From: JACKHA01 sp041401985
Lineage (GTDB): Bacteria; Planctomycetota; Phycisphaerae; Phycisphaerales; UBA1924
Length of the DNA stretch: 64,000 bases
Reading direction: 5' to 3'
NCBI GenBank assembly: GCA_041401985.1
Contig: JAWKTE010000001.1
Location: 248,001-312,000 of the forward strand
The translations under genes were made by a program, and so were the position numbers. This document shows, piece after piece, positions 18,872-27,823 of the stretch. The notes below the pieces were generated by a model, which had not been told where the DNA came from, searched no databases, and saw nothing but the letters and a program-made list of their open reading frames with translations. How positions within the stretch are numbered: position 1 is the stretch's first letter; each line of letters begins with the position of its first letter.

Positions 18872-19807
18872 CTACTTCGACCCGCCGATCGCGAGGCCGT
18901 CTTCGTCCGCGTCGTCGTCCGGGTCGGGCGCGGGAAGGCCGCCCATTGTCGAGCCCTCGCTGGCGCGGGCGGCCAGGATCATGCCGTGGATCAGGTTCAG
19001 CCGGTCCGCCACGATGTCCATGCTCTGCGGGCGGTTCTCCGGCATGGCCTCGACGCACTGCAGGATCAGTTCGCTGAGCCTCAGGGGCACGCGCGGGTTG
19101 ATCTCGTGCGGCGGCCGGGGCTTCTCGATCAGGGCCGCGTCCAGCGATCCCACCAGCCGGTCGTCCTTGGGCAAGGCCGTCGGGATGTGCTGGCGGCACA
19201 GCACCCAGTACATTGTCGCGCCGAGGTTGTAGATGTCCGTCCGCGGCGTGATCTCGCGCCGATGCACCTGCTCCGGGGCGATGTAGTCCGGCGTGCCCTG
19301 GATGCGGGCCTTGATCGTTCCGACCTTGCACGACTGTCCCAGGTCGATGATCTTGGCGTGGGTGTCGCCGTCGACCACGATGTTGTTGGGTTTCATGTCC
19401 GCGTGGACCCAGCCGCGCTGGTGCATGTGCCCCAGGGCCCGGGCCACCTGCTCGAAGATGTGCACCGCCTGGGCCATGGTCCGAGGCGGCGAGAGTTCCA
19501 GGCTCCGCCCGTCCACCAGTTCCATGACCAGGAACAACTCGTTGGTCTTGAAGATCGAGCCCCGCTTGATGCACTTGGTGATCTTGCGGACGCCGGGATG
19601 GTCCAGGGCGCTGGCGGCCTTGTACTCGGCCTCGGCCTGGACGAGGAAGCGGTCGTCCTTGGCGTCGCCCCGCTCGACGTGCTTGAGGGCCCAGATGTGC
19701 TTGGTGCGGGGGTCCCAGGCCAAGTAGATGACCGACGCCGCGCCGCGTCCCAACTCCCGCTCGATGCGGAAGCCCTCAACCATCTCGCCTTTCTTGAAGA
19801 TCTCCAC
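18872..19807 (-). CDS. Serine/threonine protein kinase, non-RD type
   Basis: The 311-residue kinase domain has no transmembrane helix. Visible motifs are the glycine loop ELGRGAASVIYLAWD (about 18-32), the ATP-binding Lys in WALKHV (Lys42), and the catalytic loop HADMKPNNIVV (Asp137), where Ala replaces the usual Arg. DLGQS stands in place of DFG at 155, and GTPDYIAPEQ is the P+1/APE region. The last ~25 residues are acidic. The start is the GTG at 19807, preceded by GGAGG 11 nt upstream; longer frames add Arg/Gly-rich sequence. It is likely a cytoplasmic Hanks-type kinase acting with the phosphoesterase encoded next to it. Confidence 0.88.
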   Translation of the reverse strand: MEIFKKGEMVEGFRIERELGRGAASVIYLAWDPRTKHIWALKHVERGDAKDDRFLVQAEAEYKAASALDHPGVRKITKCIKRGSIFKTNELFLVMELVDGRSLELSPPRTMAQAVHIFEQVARALGHMHQRGWVHADMKPNNIVVDGDTHAKIIDLGQSCKVGTIKARIQGTPDYIAPEQVHRREITPRTDIYNLGATMYWVLCRQHIPTALPKDDRLVGSLDAALIEKPRPPHEINPRVPLRLSELILQCVEAMPENRPQSMDIVADRLNLIHGMILAARASEGSTMGGLPAPDPDDDADEDGLAIGGSK

Positions 19808-20056
19808 GGGCGACGCTACCTCCGACCCCTTCCCGGCCACGCCGAGCCGGGCACGCCACTGCATCCAACCCCGCCCCACCCCGGCGACGCGGGCCGAGAC
19901 CCGCGCGGGCCCGCGGGAACCCGAACGGGCACCCCGGCCGCTCGTGCCGAGCAGGGAGCGTATTCCCGATCACGCTTTTCGGCGCGCCAGCGGGGACGCT
20001 TGGCGGTTGATGTCGGGGTTTCTCGGGCAGAGCAAGCGACGGACGCGCCAGGCGGC

Positions 20057-20821
20057 CTACTCCAGACCCGCCGCCAGTTCGCGGAACGCCGCCGCTGGGA
20101 ATCGGACCCCGGGGTCCGGCACGCCGGTGGTGTCGCTGTGGAGCAGGACCTGCTCCGGCGGGATGCCCAGTTCGCGGGCCAGGGTCAGGACCAGTTCGGC
20201 CAGTCGCTGCATCTGGGCCTGGGTGAACTCGCGCCGGTTGCCGTCGCCCACGAGGCAGATCGAGATCGCGTGCCGGTTGTACCAGTCGGCCCGCTCCGGC
20301 TCGCCGACGGCGTGGGCCCCGGGGGCCTGCTCGAGCCAGCGGCGCCCCACAAAGACCTCGCCGTCGCCCATCCCGTTGCCATTGCCGATCACGAAGTGGT
20401 GGCCCAGCCCGCGGAGGCCGATGGCCCGGGCGTCGCGCTCCAGGCTCTCGGCGGTGCCGAAGGCGGCCCCGGAGTGGTGGACCATGATCGACCGCCACCG
20501 CTCGCGGTCCAGCGGCTCGCGCGTGGCGAGCACCGCCTCGATGGAGCGCGGGCGGTTGACCGCCATCAGGGCCGACGCGCCGGGCAGGCGCATGCCGTCG
20601 AGCGGCGAGCGTCCGCCGCCGTCCAGGGCCAGCAGCAGCCCCCCGGCGCCCGTCATCGCGGCGATCAGCGAGGCCCAGACGATGGCGGGGCGAGGCGGCT
20701 TGGCGCTGCGCCGCTGCGAGGAACGGGCCCGCGTCGTTGGCGCGTGGGCCGCCCGCGCCCGAGTGCGGGGCGTCGACCGGGTGGACCTGGCCATGCGGGG
20801 AGCGGCCTGCCGCGTCGCCAT
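20057..20821 (-). CDS. N-acetylmuramoyl-L-alanine amidase / PGRP-like protein
   Basis: The 254-residue protein has a basic N-terminus, one membrane segment (AIVWASLIAAMTGAGGLLLAL) and an amidase_2/PGRP domain. Zinc-ligand candidates are the His pair in WRSIMVHHSGAAFG and the C-terminal VLLHSDTTGVPDPG. LGHHFVIGNGNGMGDGEVFVG and RHAISICLVGDGNR are typical of the fold. The usual role is cleaving the amide between MurNAc and the stem peptide. That fits a planctomycete with peptidoglycan, but the substrate is inferred. The ATG at 20821 is the most reasonable start; the ribosome site is weak. Confidence 0.85.
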   Translation of the reverse strand: MATRQAAPRMARSTRSTPRTRARAAHAPTTRARSSQRRSAKPPRPAIVWASLIAAMTGAGGLLLALDGGGRSPLDGMRLPGASALMAVNRPRSIEAVLATREPLDRERWRSIMVHHSGAAFGTAESLERDARAIGLRGLGHHFVIGNGNGMGDGEVFVGRRWLEQAPGAHAVGEPERADWYNRHAISICLVGDGNRREFTQAQMQRLAELVLTLARELGIPPEQVLLHSDTTGVPDPGVRFPAAAFRELAAGLE

Positions 20822-21130
20822 CGTCAGTTCATCCGTGAAGGTTGGCGGCACACGCCTGCGCCGAACGGGCGTGAGTATAAAGCCCATCGGACGCCGGGCG
20901 TCGGATGCTGCTGGTTTTGCCTCAAGTTGTCGTGTCGGCACCTGTTCACCAACGCGCCAGTGTGCCACACGGCGCGGGTGGGACACAACCGGTCTTGTGT
21001 CGTCCACGCCAACCGACAAGATGTCGTGGCTGCTCGCGCCCGATCGTGCACCCGGAACGTCGCGCGACCCGTCGCGCACGCCACCACCCATATCGCGCAC
21101 GATTGACGCGAACGGCTCGCCGCAAGCCCA
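20822..21130. other. Intergenic region upstream of the amidase gene
   Basis: This 309-bp stretch has no supportable gene. On the minus strand a TATACT hexamer near 20873 could be a -10 for the amidase gene, but I see no good -35. Scattered GACACAA/TTGTGTC and similar inverted words occur around 20980. Confidence 0.35.
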
Positions 21131-21364
21131 TCAGTCGTTGAGCAGACGCCCGCGCAGGTTGATACGGTTGGCGCGGAACTCGTCCTCGAACGAGTCGGGG
21201 GCGTGTCGGTTGCGGATGGTGTCGTAGGTCTCGAACTGGCTGCGGTGCACGCCTCGCTTGAACAGCGAGTGCTGGCACCCGCCGGCCGCGAACGACGCCA
21301 GAGCGAGGATCGCGACCGGAACGAGAAGTGCCGCCGCCGTGGTCTGTCGCCTGTGCTGCCGCAC
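21131..21364 (-). CDS. Small lipoprotein of unknown function
   Basis: This 77-residue protein starts at a GTG (21364) preceded by GGGAGG at good spacing. It has a basic start, a hydrophobic stretch (TAAALLVPVAILALASFAAG) and a lipobox-like AAGGC, predicting lipid attachment at the Cys. The mature part of about 48 residues is charged, with SQFETYDTIRNRH and FEDEFRANRINLRGRL. I do not recognise a family. It lies between the amidase and PdeM genes on the same strand but is separated from both by more than 200 bp. Confidence 0.65.
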   Translation of the reverse strand: MRQHRRQTTAAALLVPVAILALASFAAGGCQHSLFKRGVHRSQFETYDTIRNRHAPDSFEDEFRANRINLRGRLLND

Positions 21365-21589
21365 GCCGAGCCCTCCCTGCAAACGACCAACCGGCAGTGT
21401 ATGGGCTGGGCCCAGACGCTGCCGGTTGCTCGGAGGAGAGAGATGAGTCAGGAGATGCATGGTGGTACGCCCGAGCGTGCTGGTTTGTTCACCGAATCAA
21501 CAAGGCTCGCCACCGAACACAATGCGATTCTCTCATGATCGGACGCGCGCACCGCGCAGTGGATCGGCACCAAGCCCGGGCCAAACCGA

Positions 21590-22258
21590 TCAAACCTCTA
21601 TCAACCTCTCTTCCGCGATCGCGATCGTCCGCCAGCCCGACGCGCGTGACCAGCCTCCGCCCGCGGCGAATCGCGTGAACGCCGGCAGCAGCCCGAGCCG
21701 CGGCCCGATCGCGAAGCAAGGCAGTTTGACCGCGTCGCCACCTCCCCGAATCCGAACGGCCGGGTGGACGTGCCCGCACCAGGTGAACCCGACACCCGGG
21801 AGGGCGTCAGCGTTCTCGCACGTCGCCGGGTCGTGCACGAACGCGAGCGGAGCGTCGACGTGGATGCCGTCGGTGATTTCAAGGCCCCACGCATCCCTGA
21901 CCCGCGCGAGCGAGCGGTCGTGGTTGCCGGGCACGACGGCGACGACTCCGGGAAACTCGCGACGCCACGCCGCCACCCGATCGATCAGGTCCGGCGTCAG
22001 CCCGATGCCGGCGTGGAGCAGGTCGCCCACGACGAGCAGCCGAGTCGCGCCGGCCCGCTCGATGGCCGAGGTCAGACGGGCCAGAGACTCGTCGAGCACC
22101 CCCGCCGGCACCGCCGCGCCACCCGCCCGCAGCGCCTGGCTCTTGCCCAGGTGAAGGTCGGCGACGATCAGTGTCTCCCGTCGCGGCCACCACACCGCCC
22201 GCTCCGGCATCAGCCAGAGGCGCTCCCCGACCGCTTCGATCTCGAAGCACCCGACCAT
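21590..22258 (-). CDS. pdeM: PdeM-like metallophosphoesterase (ligase-associated type)
   Basis: The 222-residue calcineurin-like phosphoesterase has all five metal motifs: LIVADLHLGKS (D, H), LLVVGDLLHAG (D), VVPGNHDRSL (N, H), FVHDP (H) and WCGHVHPAV (H). The N-terminal segment GERLWLMPERAVWWPRRETL and the ending LLPAFTRFAAGG match the ligase-associated DNA-damage-response endonuclease PdeM family. That family normally sits beside an ATP-dependent DNA ligase and a Lhr-type helicase. Neither is visible here, so the repair link is by family only. It follows the acidic-tail membrane protein by 44 bp on the same strand. Confidence 0.85.
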   Translation of the reverse strand: MVGCFEIEAVGERLWLMPERAVWWPRRETLIVADLHLGKSQALRAGGAAVPAGVLDESLARLTSAIERAGATRLLVVGDLLHAGIGLTPDLIDRVAAWRREFPGVVAVVPGNHDRSLARVRDAWGLEITDGIHVDAPLAFVHDPATCENADALPGVGFTWCGHVHPAVRIRGGGDAVKLPCFAIGPRLGLLPAFTRFAAGGGWSRASGWRTIAIAEERLIEV

Positions 22259-22302
22259 CGCCCGAGCGTAGGTGGGCGGGTGCAGCGCGACCGTTGGCCC
22301 GG

Positions 22303-23331
22303 TCACTCGAACAGGCCGGGCGTTGATGCCTGCGCTTGTCGCGACGCCCGGGACCGGCTGGTCGGTTCCTCGGCTTCGTCGTCGTCCTCGTCGCCTTCTT
22401 CCTCGTCCTCGTCCGCGCCGCCGTCGGAGTCCTCGTCCTCCCACTCCCCGTCGTCCTCTTCGTCCTCGTCCCAGCCTTCCTCGTCGTCTTCGGGGTCATC
22501 CTCATCGGCGTCGGACTCCTCTTCCTCTTCCTCTTCCTCTTCCTCTTCCTCGTCTCCGTTTTCTTCTCCGTCACCCGCCTCGTCTTCGTCCGACTCCTCG
22601 CCTTCCCAGTCCTCTTCTTCCTCGTCGTCGGACCCCTCGTCCTCCCACTCGTCGTCGTCCTCGTCGCCGGCGTCGTCCTCCGCGTCCTCGTTGTCCTCTT
22701 CCGACTCCTCCTCGGCGTCGTCGGAGGCCTCGGCCCCCTCCCACTCGCCACCCTCCTCGCCCTCGCCCTCGCTCGCAGCGTCCTCGTCCTCGATCTCTTC
22801 AAACTCGGCGTCCGGCTCATCCTCCGCCGGGATCAGCGGTGCGGCCCGCCCCGCCCGCCGGCTCACCGGCGGCAGCAGCCCCACGAACACGCACAGCGCC
22901 CCCGACGCCAGCAGCCACACCCGCTTCGAGTCGTCCGTCGCCCACCGCGACAGCACCGAGTCGATCCGCACCCGCTCCACCGCCTCCGGCTCGCCCGGTT
23001 CCAGCGACGCGAAGACGTCCGTGCTGTCGTACACCGGCGTGCCCGGCACCCGGGCATCCACCGCGTCCACCAGCGTCTTGTTGAGTTGCCCGACCACCAG
23101 CGACCGCACCACCGCCGGGTTTTCCCGCTCCAGGGCCGCCAGATACGCCCGGTAGTGGTCGACCCGCTCGGCATGGCGGCGTTCGATCGCCAGCGCCTGG
23201 TCCCGCCGGAACCGGGCCTCGTTCAGGTCGTCCTGGGCGGCGATGAGCAACGCCGCGGCGATGAGCACCACGCCGGGCAGCATGAACAGCCACCCCAGGT
23301 CGACCCCTCGTTGGACCCCGCCACTGGGCAC
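22303..23331 (-). CDS. Membrane protein with a very long acidic low-complexity tail
   Basis: The 342-residue protein has two membrane segments, about 13-32 (GWLFMLPGVVLIAAALLIAA) and 138-156 (VWLLASGALCVFVGLLPP). Between them lies an extracytoplasmic loop of ~100 residues with coiled-coil character (QALAIERRHAERVDHYRAYL). From about residue 170 the protein is almost all Glu and Asp with Ser, Gly, Ala and Trp for ~150 residues. It ends in a short basic/Ser patch (SRSRASRQAQASTPG). I know no function. The start is the GTG at 23331, with GAGGAG 6 nt upstream. The tail should face the same side as the N-terminus, probably the cytoplasm. Confidence 0.75.
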   Translation of the reverse strand: MPSGGVQRGVDLGWLFMLPGVVLIAAALLIAAQDDLNEARFRRDQALAIERRHAERVDHYRAYLAALERENPAVVRSLVVGQLNKTLVDAVDARVPGTPVYDSTDVFASLEPGEPEAVERVRIDSVLSRWATDDSKRVWLLASGALCVFVGLLPPVSRRAGRAAPLIPAEDEPDAEFEEIEDEDAASEGEGEEGGEWEGAEASDDAEEESEEDNEDAEDDAGDEDDDEWEDEGSDDEEEEDWEGEESDEDEAGDGEENGDEEEEEEEEEEEESDADEDDPEDDEEGWDEDEEDDGEWEDEDSDGGADEDEEEGDEDDDEAEEPTSRSRASRQAQASTPGLFE

Positions 23332-23438
23332 GTCGGCTCCTCGGTGCGTGCGGCAACCCCGGCGCGGCGGCGCACAGCAGAGATGTATCGGCACGGAGGG
23401 CGGGGCGGGGACCACAGTTCGGGCCGCCTCACGGAGCG

Positions 23439-25175
23439 TCAGTCCGCCCCGTCGCCGAACCGCCCCCGGAACTCGCGAGGCTCAAGCCGCCAGAGATAGA
23501 CGCGGCAGCGGAGCCACGTCCACAGCCAGCGGGCCAGAAACAGCGGGCGCGAGCCGGGTATGTGGCGCTCCGCCCGGGCCTTGCGGGCACGGGTGTCGAC
23601 GTGCAGCAAGCGCGGGCAGCGCAGCAGCGGCACATCCGTCCGCCCGTCGAACACCACCCACGCCCGGGGCGGGCTCAGCAGGAATCCGAACTGGCGACGG
23701 AGCATCGAACGACGACGCCGGGCGTAGCGGACGACGCGGACGTCGGGCAGCCCCTCCAGGCGGGCCAGCAGCCGATCGCCGATCGCGTCGGCCGCGACGA
23801 ACAGCACCCACTTCGGCGGCGATGTCGAGAGGGCCCGCGCGGCCGTGCGCCGGAGGCGCAGGGCTTGGCGCAGCGTCCTTCGACTCGGACACACGCCGAC
23901 CAGCGTCGCGCCGGGTCGATCCGCCCCGACCGCGCGAAGGGCGTCCTCGATCGGAACCGCCGCAAAGCCGGGGCGTGCGGAGAGGTCCAGACGCCCGCCG
24001 CGATTGGCGGCCGCGTCGTGGGCGGACCGGCGCATGATCTCCGCGTCCAAGGCCCTCCCGCGCGCGATCGCCTGTCTGGCCTGACGCAGGATCAGCGCAA
24101 CACGGGCCGACGCCAGCCGCCGCAGGTCGTCGCGCCCCAGCGCCCGCTCCCACAACCAGAACAGGTTCCGCCGGCGGTAGTAATCCTGCAGCGTCGTCCG
24201 CTTGGCGATCCACGGCAGGTGGTGCACCACCGCGTCCAGATCGCACACCACCCGCAGCCCGGCCCGCCCGAACCGCAGGCACCAGTCCGCGTCGTCGCCC
24301 GTGATGAAGAACCGCGCGTCCCAGTACCCCAGCCGCCGGGCCTCGCTCCACTTGGCCAGCAGCGAGCACGCGGCCACGCAGTCCACATCCCGCACGCCGG
24401 TCATCGCCGCCCGGGCCTCGGGTGTGTCGTGCCGCCCCTTCGGCGAGCCGACGCGGGCCAGCCACGCCTCGTGCTCGGCGTGGCGGGGATGCCCCGGCTC
24501 GGGCGGGCCGAAGAGGCCGGTCGAGGGGTTGAAGAACACCGCGGACTCGAGCGTGACACTGGTGTCGTTGGGCTCGACCATCCGCGAGCCGACGATGCCG
24601 ATGGTCGGGTCGCTCTCGGCCGTCGCGACGAGCCGCTCCAGGCTGTCGGGCGCGGGAACGGCGTCGTCATCCACCAGCCAGACGTACCCGAGCGGCTCGG
24701 CCCTGGCCGCTCCGGGCGCTTCGGGCAAGGCGCTCAACTCGCGGTGCGAGGCGATCGTCCGCTCGACGATCAGGAACCCGGTGTTGAACCCGCCGCACCC
24801 GCCGAGATTGGTCCCATTCCGCACCAGCGTCACCGACCGCCACCCGCCCGCATTGCGGGCCACCGCCGCCCGCCCCATCTCAAACTGCGGACGCTCTGCG
24901 GCCTCGGCCCCGTTGTGCACCACGCGGCTCGGACGCCAGGCCTCGAAAACATGGTCCGCCGTCCCGTCGGTCGACGCGTTGTCGACCACCACAACGTCAA
25001 CGCGTGCCGCGGCAAAGCTCTGGGCCGCGATTGCCCGCAGGCAGCGGTCCAGATCCGCCTTCCGGTTCCACGTCACGACGATCGCGGCCACACGCGGGCC
25101 GGACGCCGCGGTTCCTCTCGCGGCCGCGACCGCGTCCGCCGCGGCTTCGGCCCGCACCGGATTGTCCGTGTCCAT
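23439..25175 (-). CDS. Family 2 glycosyltransferase, GlfT/rhamnosyltransferase-like
   Basis: This 578-residue enzyme has the GT-A fold of GT2. Motifs are VAAIVVTWNRKADLDRCLRA, VDVVVVDNASTDGT, the metal site YVWLVDDDAVPAPDSLERL, and the acceptor-side FFITGDDADWCLRFGRAGLR. This order matches galactofuranosyl- or rhamnosyl-adding GT2 enzymes of cell-wall and O-antigen pathways. The C-terminal ~200 residues (after YRRRNLFWLWERALG) form a separate domain I cannot name. The ATG at 25175 starts just before the fold; upstream in-frame starts add Arg-rich sequence. The gene is divergent from the GT-C-like gene at 25284, suggesting a shared glycan pathway. Confidence 0.85.
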   Translation of the reverse strand: MDTDNPVRAEAAADAVAAARGTAASGPRVAAIVVTWNRKADLDRCLRAIAAQSFAAARVDVVVVDNASTDGTADHVFEAWRPSRVVHNGAEAAERPQFEMGRAAVARNAGGWRSVTLVRNGTNLGGCGGFNTGFLIVERTIASHRELSALPEAPGAARAEPLGYVWLVDDDAVPAPDSLERLVATAESDPTIGIVGSRMVEPNDTSVTLESAVFFNPSTGLFGPPEPGHPRHAEHEAWLARVGSPKGRHDTPEARAAMTGVRDVDCVAACSLLAKWSEARRLGYWDARFFITGDDADWCLRFGRAGLRVVCDLDAVVHHLPWIAKRTTLQDYYRRRNLFWLWERALGRDDLRRLASARVALILRQARQAIARGRALDAEIMRRSAHDAAANRGGRLDLSARPGFAAVPIEDALRAVGADRPGATLVGVCPSRRTLRQALRLRRTAARALSTSPPKWVLFVAADAIGDRLLARLEGLPDVRVVRYARRRRSMLRRQFGFLLSPPRAWVVFDGRTDVPLLRCPRLLHVDTRARKARAERHIPGSRPLFLARWLWTWLRCRVYLWRLEPREFRGRFGDGAD

Positions 25176-25283
25176 GCCCAGGGTGTGCGTCCGTGCCCAC
25201 GGGCGGCCCGCCCGCCGGGGTCGCAGCCGACCAATCATGCTCTGCACGCTGCCGCGACGGCAAGCCCGGCGGCGAGCGCGACC

Positions 25284-27680
25284 ATGATACCCGTCGCAGC
25301 CCAGCGCGCCGCGACAACGCCTCTGCCCGACCAACCCGCTTCGATGCCCAAGCCCGAACCCACCACGACCGATTCCGCGACGCCCGCCCGGCGCACCATC
25401 ACCGGTCCGCGCTGGATGGCCGCGGCGTTTCTGCTCGTGCTCGCGGCCCTGGGCGTGCTGCTTTACGCCGCCCGCGCCCAATACCCCGGCCCGTCCTCCG
25501 GCGAGTTCTGGTCCGACGCCAACATCATCAACGCCAGCCGCGGCTTCGACGACGCGGGCTTCACCACCACCTGGGGCCTGCCCCGCATCCAGACCGCCGC
25601 CCCCGTCGACGACGCCTCGGCCCTCTATGTCTCGTACCCCCCCGGCCCGTACTGGCTCTCCTACGCCGCGTGGACCGTCGGCAAGGCATTGGGCGTCGAG
25701 CCCTTGCTCGCCGCTCGCCTGTTCGCCCAGACCTGCGGCCTCGCGTCGGCGCTGCTCGCCTGGCTGGTGTTCACGCGCCTCTCGCACAGCCGCGCGATCG
25801 GCGCGCTGGCCGGCCTGTTCTACGTGCTCAGCCCGGCGTTCCTGTCGTACTCGGCCGCCCTGCACCACATGGCCTACAGCCCGATGCTGCTCTTCGGGGC
25901 CATGCGGGCCTGGCTGGCCTTCGAGGACACGCTCGGCCCGCGCCGCCTCGTCTGGCTCGCGCTCACCGCCCTGCTCTTCGCCGCCGACTGCTGGACCAAC
26001 CTCGAGCACATGTTCTTCTTCGCGCTGTTCGTGGGTGTGCGGACGGCGTTCCACTTCAGGTGGCCCGTGGTGCTCGGGGCCGCGCTCGTCGGCCCGCTGC
26101 CAATCCCAATGATGGCCTTGCGCGTCCTGCACAACGCCCAGGTGCTCGGCGGCTGGGATGCGGCGCTCGAGCAGTTCCGGTCAAAGGCGAGCCGGCGCTC
26201 CGGCAGCGGTCGAGCCGGTGTCGATCTGCACGAACTCGCGTCGTCGTGGCTGGCCCGCCTCGGCTGGCCCTGGCCGACGCGCGACGACACCAACCTCGTC
26301 TGGAACCAGGAGTTCGTGTACCCCGCCCTCGACCCCTGGGTCCTCGGAGCCCTGGCCGCCATCCTCATCTCGGTCGCGCTGCACGGCGCGGCGAGGTGGT
26401 GCGCCAACCGATCGGCAAGGCGTCCCTTGTCCGTCTCGCTCGTCGATCCGCGAAAGGGCCTCGTCGGCGTGGCCCCACCGGAGCCGCCGCCAAAGGCCGG
26501 CGCTCGATTCCTGTTCTGGTCCCTGCCGCCGGGCGGGCCGATCGCATGCGGGCTGGGCGGCGGCGTGCTGCTGCTCGCGGGCGGCCTGACGTGGTTCGTC
26601 GTGATGACCCAGCACACCCAGCCGCACCGGTTCATCGTGCTGCTGCTCATGCCGGGGATCGCGCTGCTGCTGGGCACCGCCGCGTGGTGGGTCGTGGAAT
26701 CGGCGCGACGCGTCGGCACGGGCTCCGACGGCTTGCTCGCGGCCTTGCTGCGCGGGCGCGCGTGGATCCTGGCCGCACTCCTGCTCGCGCTGTTCGCTCG
26801 CCAGATCGTCGTGGCCGACGCGCTCAACCAGTTGTGGCCGCTCGACGAGCGCGCCCACCGACGCACCGCGTCGCGCCAGGACGCCAACGCCCGCAGCGCC
26901 ATCGTGGGCGAGGCACTGGCCGCCCGCGGCGTGTCCCGCCTGCACGTCTACGACGGCGCCAACGTCATGCCCTGGCGGGCCGCCAGCCTCGCCCAGCCGT
27001 TCGTCTACGCCCGGATCGAGATGCCCGAGGCCCTCGCTCCCAGCGAGGCCATCTACGCCGAGGCATGGGACGCCACCGAAGTCGCCGCCTGCCTCGACGC
27101 GGCCGAACGCTTCGGCCTGCCACTCTTGGCCGGCCCGCCCTCCCAGCGTGCGTTCGTGTTCATGGGCGGCGATCCCTCGTCCCGCGAGCGCCGCGTCGAT
27201 GCGCCGCTCGACCGACCCGCGCCGGGCGAGAGTGGGACCGGCTCGCTGAAAGCCGTCCGCGCCGTTGCCTGGTGCCCGACGCTCACGGGCGAGGAGTGGG
27301 TGCTGGCGATCTTCCTCGAAGGCGACCTGGCGGGCACTCCAGAGGACCCGGTGCTGAGCCGCTACACCTTCACGCTGCGCGCCGACGCACGCGAAGGCAC
27401 CGGCAGCGACAACGGCCCCCGGCTCGAGTCCCGCACCCGCCTGAACTGGTCGCCGATCCGCGACGACCGGCGAGCCCTCGTCCTGCTCTCGGTGCCCACC
27501 GAGAACCTCGAACCCGGCGCCCCGGCCGAACTCGCCATCTGGGACAGGCGCGCTCGGGCGGCGGTGACGCTCGATCCCGCCGCGGGCAGCCCGCCAGACC
27601 CGGGCGTCACGCCCCTCGCCGGCGGACGGTGGCTCCGCATCGCCCCGCCACAGACCGAGAGTCAATCCGCCAATCCATAA
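25284..27680 (+). CDS. GT-C-like multi-pass membrane protein
   Basis: The 798-residue protein has a first membrane helix near residue 45 (WMAAAFLLVLAALGVLLYAA), then a lumenal loop with SGEFWSDANIIN and YPPGPYWLSYAAW. Several further helices run to about residue 530 (ALAGLFYVLSPAF, ALFVGVRTAFHF, LLLAGGLTWFVVM, FIVLLLMPGIALLLG). A soluble C-terminal domain of ~250 residues follows. The acidic residues in the first loop and overall layout fit PMT/ArnT-like GT-C enzymes using polyprenyl-linked sugars, but this is inferred. ATGs at 25284 and 25344 are both possible starts. It faces the GT2 gene across a 108-bp divergent promoter region. Confidence 0.75.
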   Translation: MIPVAAQRAATTPLPDQPASMPKPEPTTTDSATPARRTITGPRWMAAAFLLVLAALGVLLYAARAQYPGPSSGEFWSDANIINASRGFDDAGFTTTWGLPRIQTAAPVDDASALYVSYPPGPYWLSYAAWTVGKALGVEPLLAARLFAQTCGLASALLAWLVFTRLSHSRAIGALAGLFYVLSPAFLSYSAALHHMAYSPMLLFGAMRAWLAFEDTLGPRRLVWLALTALLFAADCWTNLEHMFFFALFVGVRTAFHFRWPVVLGAALVGPLPIPMMALRVLHNAQVLGGWDAALEQFRSKASRRSGSGRAGVDLHELASSWLARLGWPWPTRDDTNLVWNQEFVYPALDPWVLGALAAILISVALHGAARWCANRSARRPLSVSLVDPRKGLVGVAPPEPPPKAGARFLFWSLPPGGPIACGLGGGVLLLAGGLTWFVVMTQHTQPHRFIVLLLMPGIALLLGTAAWWVVESARRVGTGSDGLLAALLRGRAWILAALLLALFARQIVVADALNQLWPLDERAHRRTASRQDANARSAIVGEALAARGVSRLHVYDGANVMPWRAASLAQPFVYARIEMPEALAPSEAIYAEAWDATEVAACLDAAERFGLPLLAGPPSQRAFVFMGGDPSSRERRVDAPLDRPAPGESGTGSLKAVRAVAWCPTLTGEEWVLAIFLEGDLAGTPEDPVLSRYTFTLRADAREGTGSDNGPRLESRTRLNWSPIRDDRRALVLLSVPTENLEPGAPAELAIWDRRARAAVTLDPAAGSPPDPGVTPLAGGRWLRIAPPQTESQSANP

Positions 27681-27688
27681 AGATTGGG

Positions 27689-27716
27689 TTGACACATCCC
27701 TGCGGTTCAGTAGCAT
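27689..27716 (+). promoter_or_regulatory. Sigma-70-like promoter for the dockerin gene at 27824
   Basis: A perfect TTGACA (27689-27694) and TAGCAT (27711-27716) are 16 bp apart and about 108 bp before the ATG. A short CCAATC/GATTGG hairpin from the end of the upstream gene overlaps the -35 side. Confidence 0.55.
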
Positions 27717-27823
27717 GGCTTTGGGGTTGGTCCTGAAATCGGAAGCCCGGCACCCTGGGGGGTCCGGGTGCAGCGGTTGTATTCTGCAATCTCTCGGTTC
27801 CAGGGCTGACAGGGGGATATCAC

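Noticed and set aside
22336..23499. Plus-strand frame coding a strikingly hydrophobic Val/Leu/Phe protein
   Set aside because: It is the antisense image of the acidic tail (GAG/GAC codons read backwards as CTC/GTC). The minus-strand gene has signal, helices and a ribosome site.
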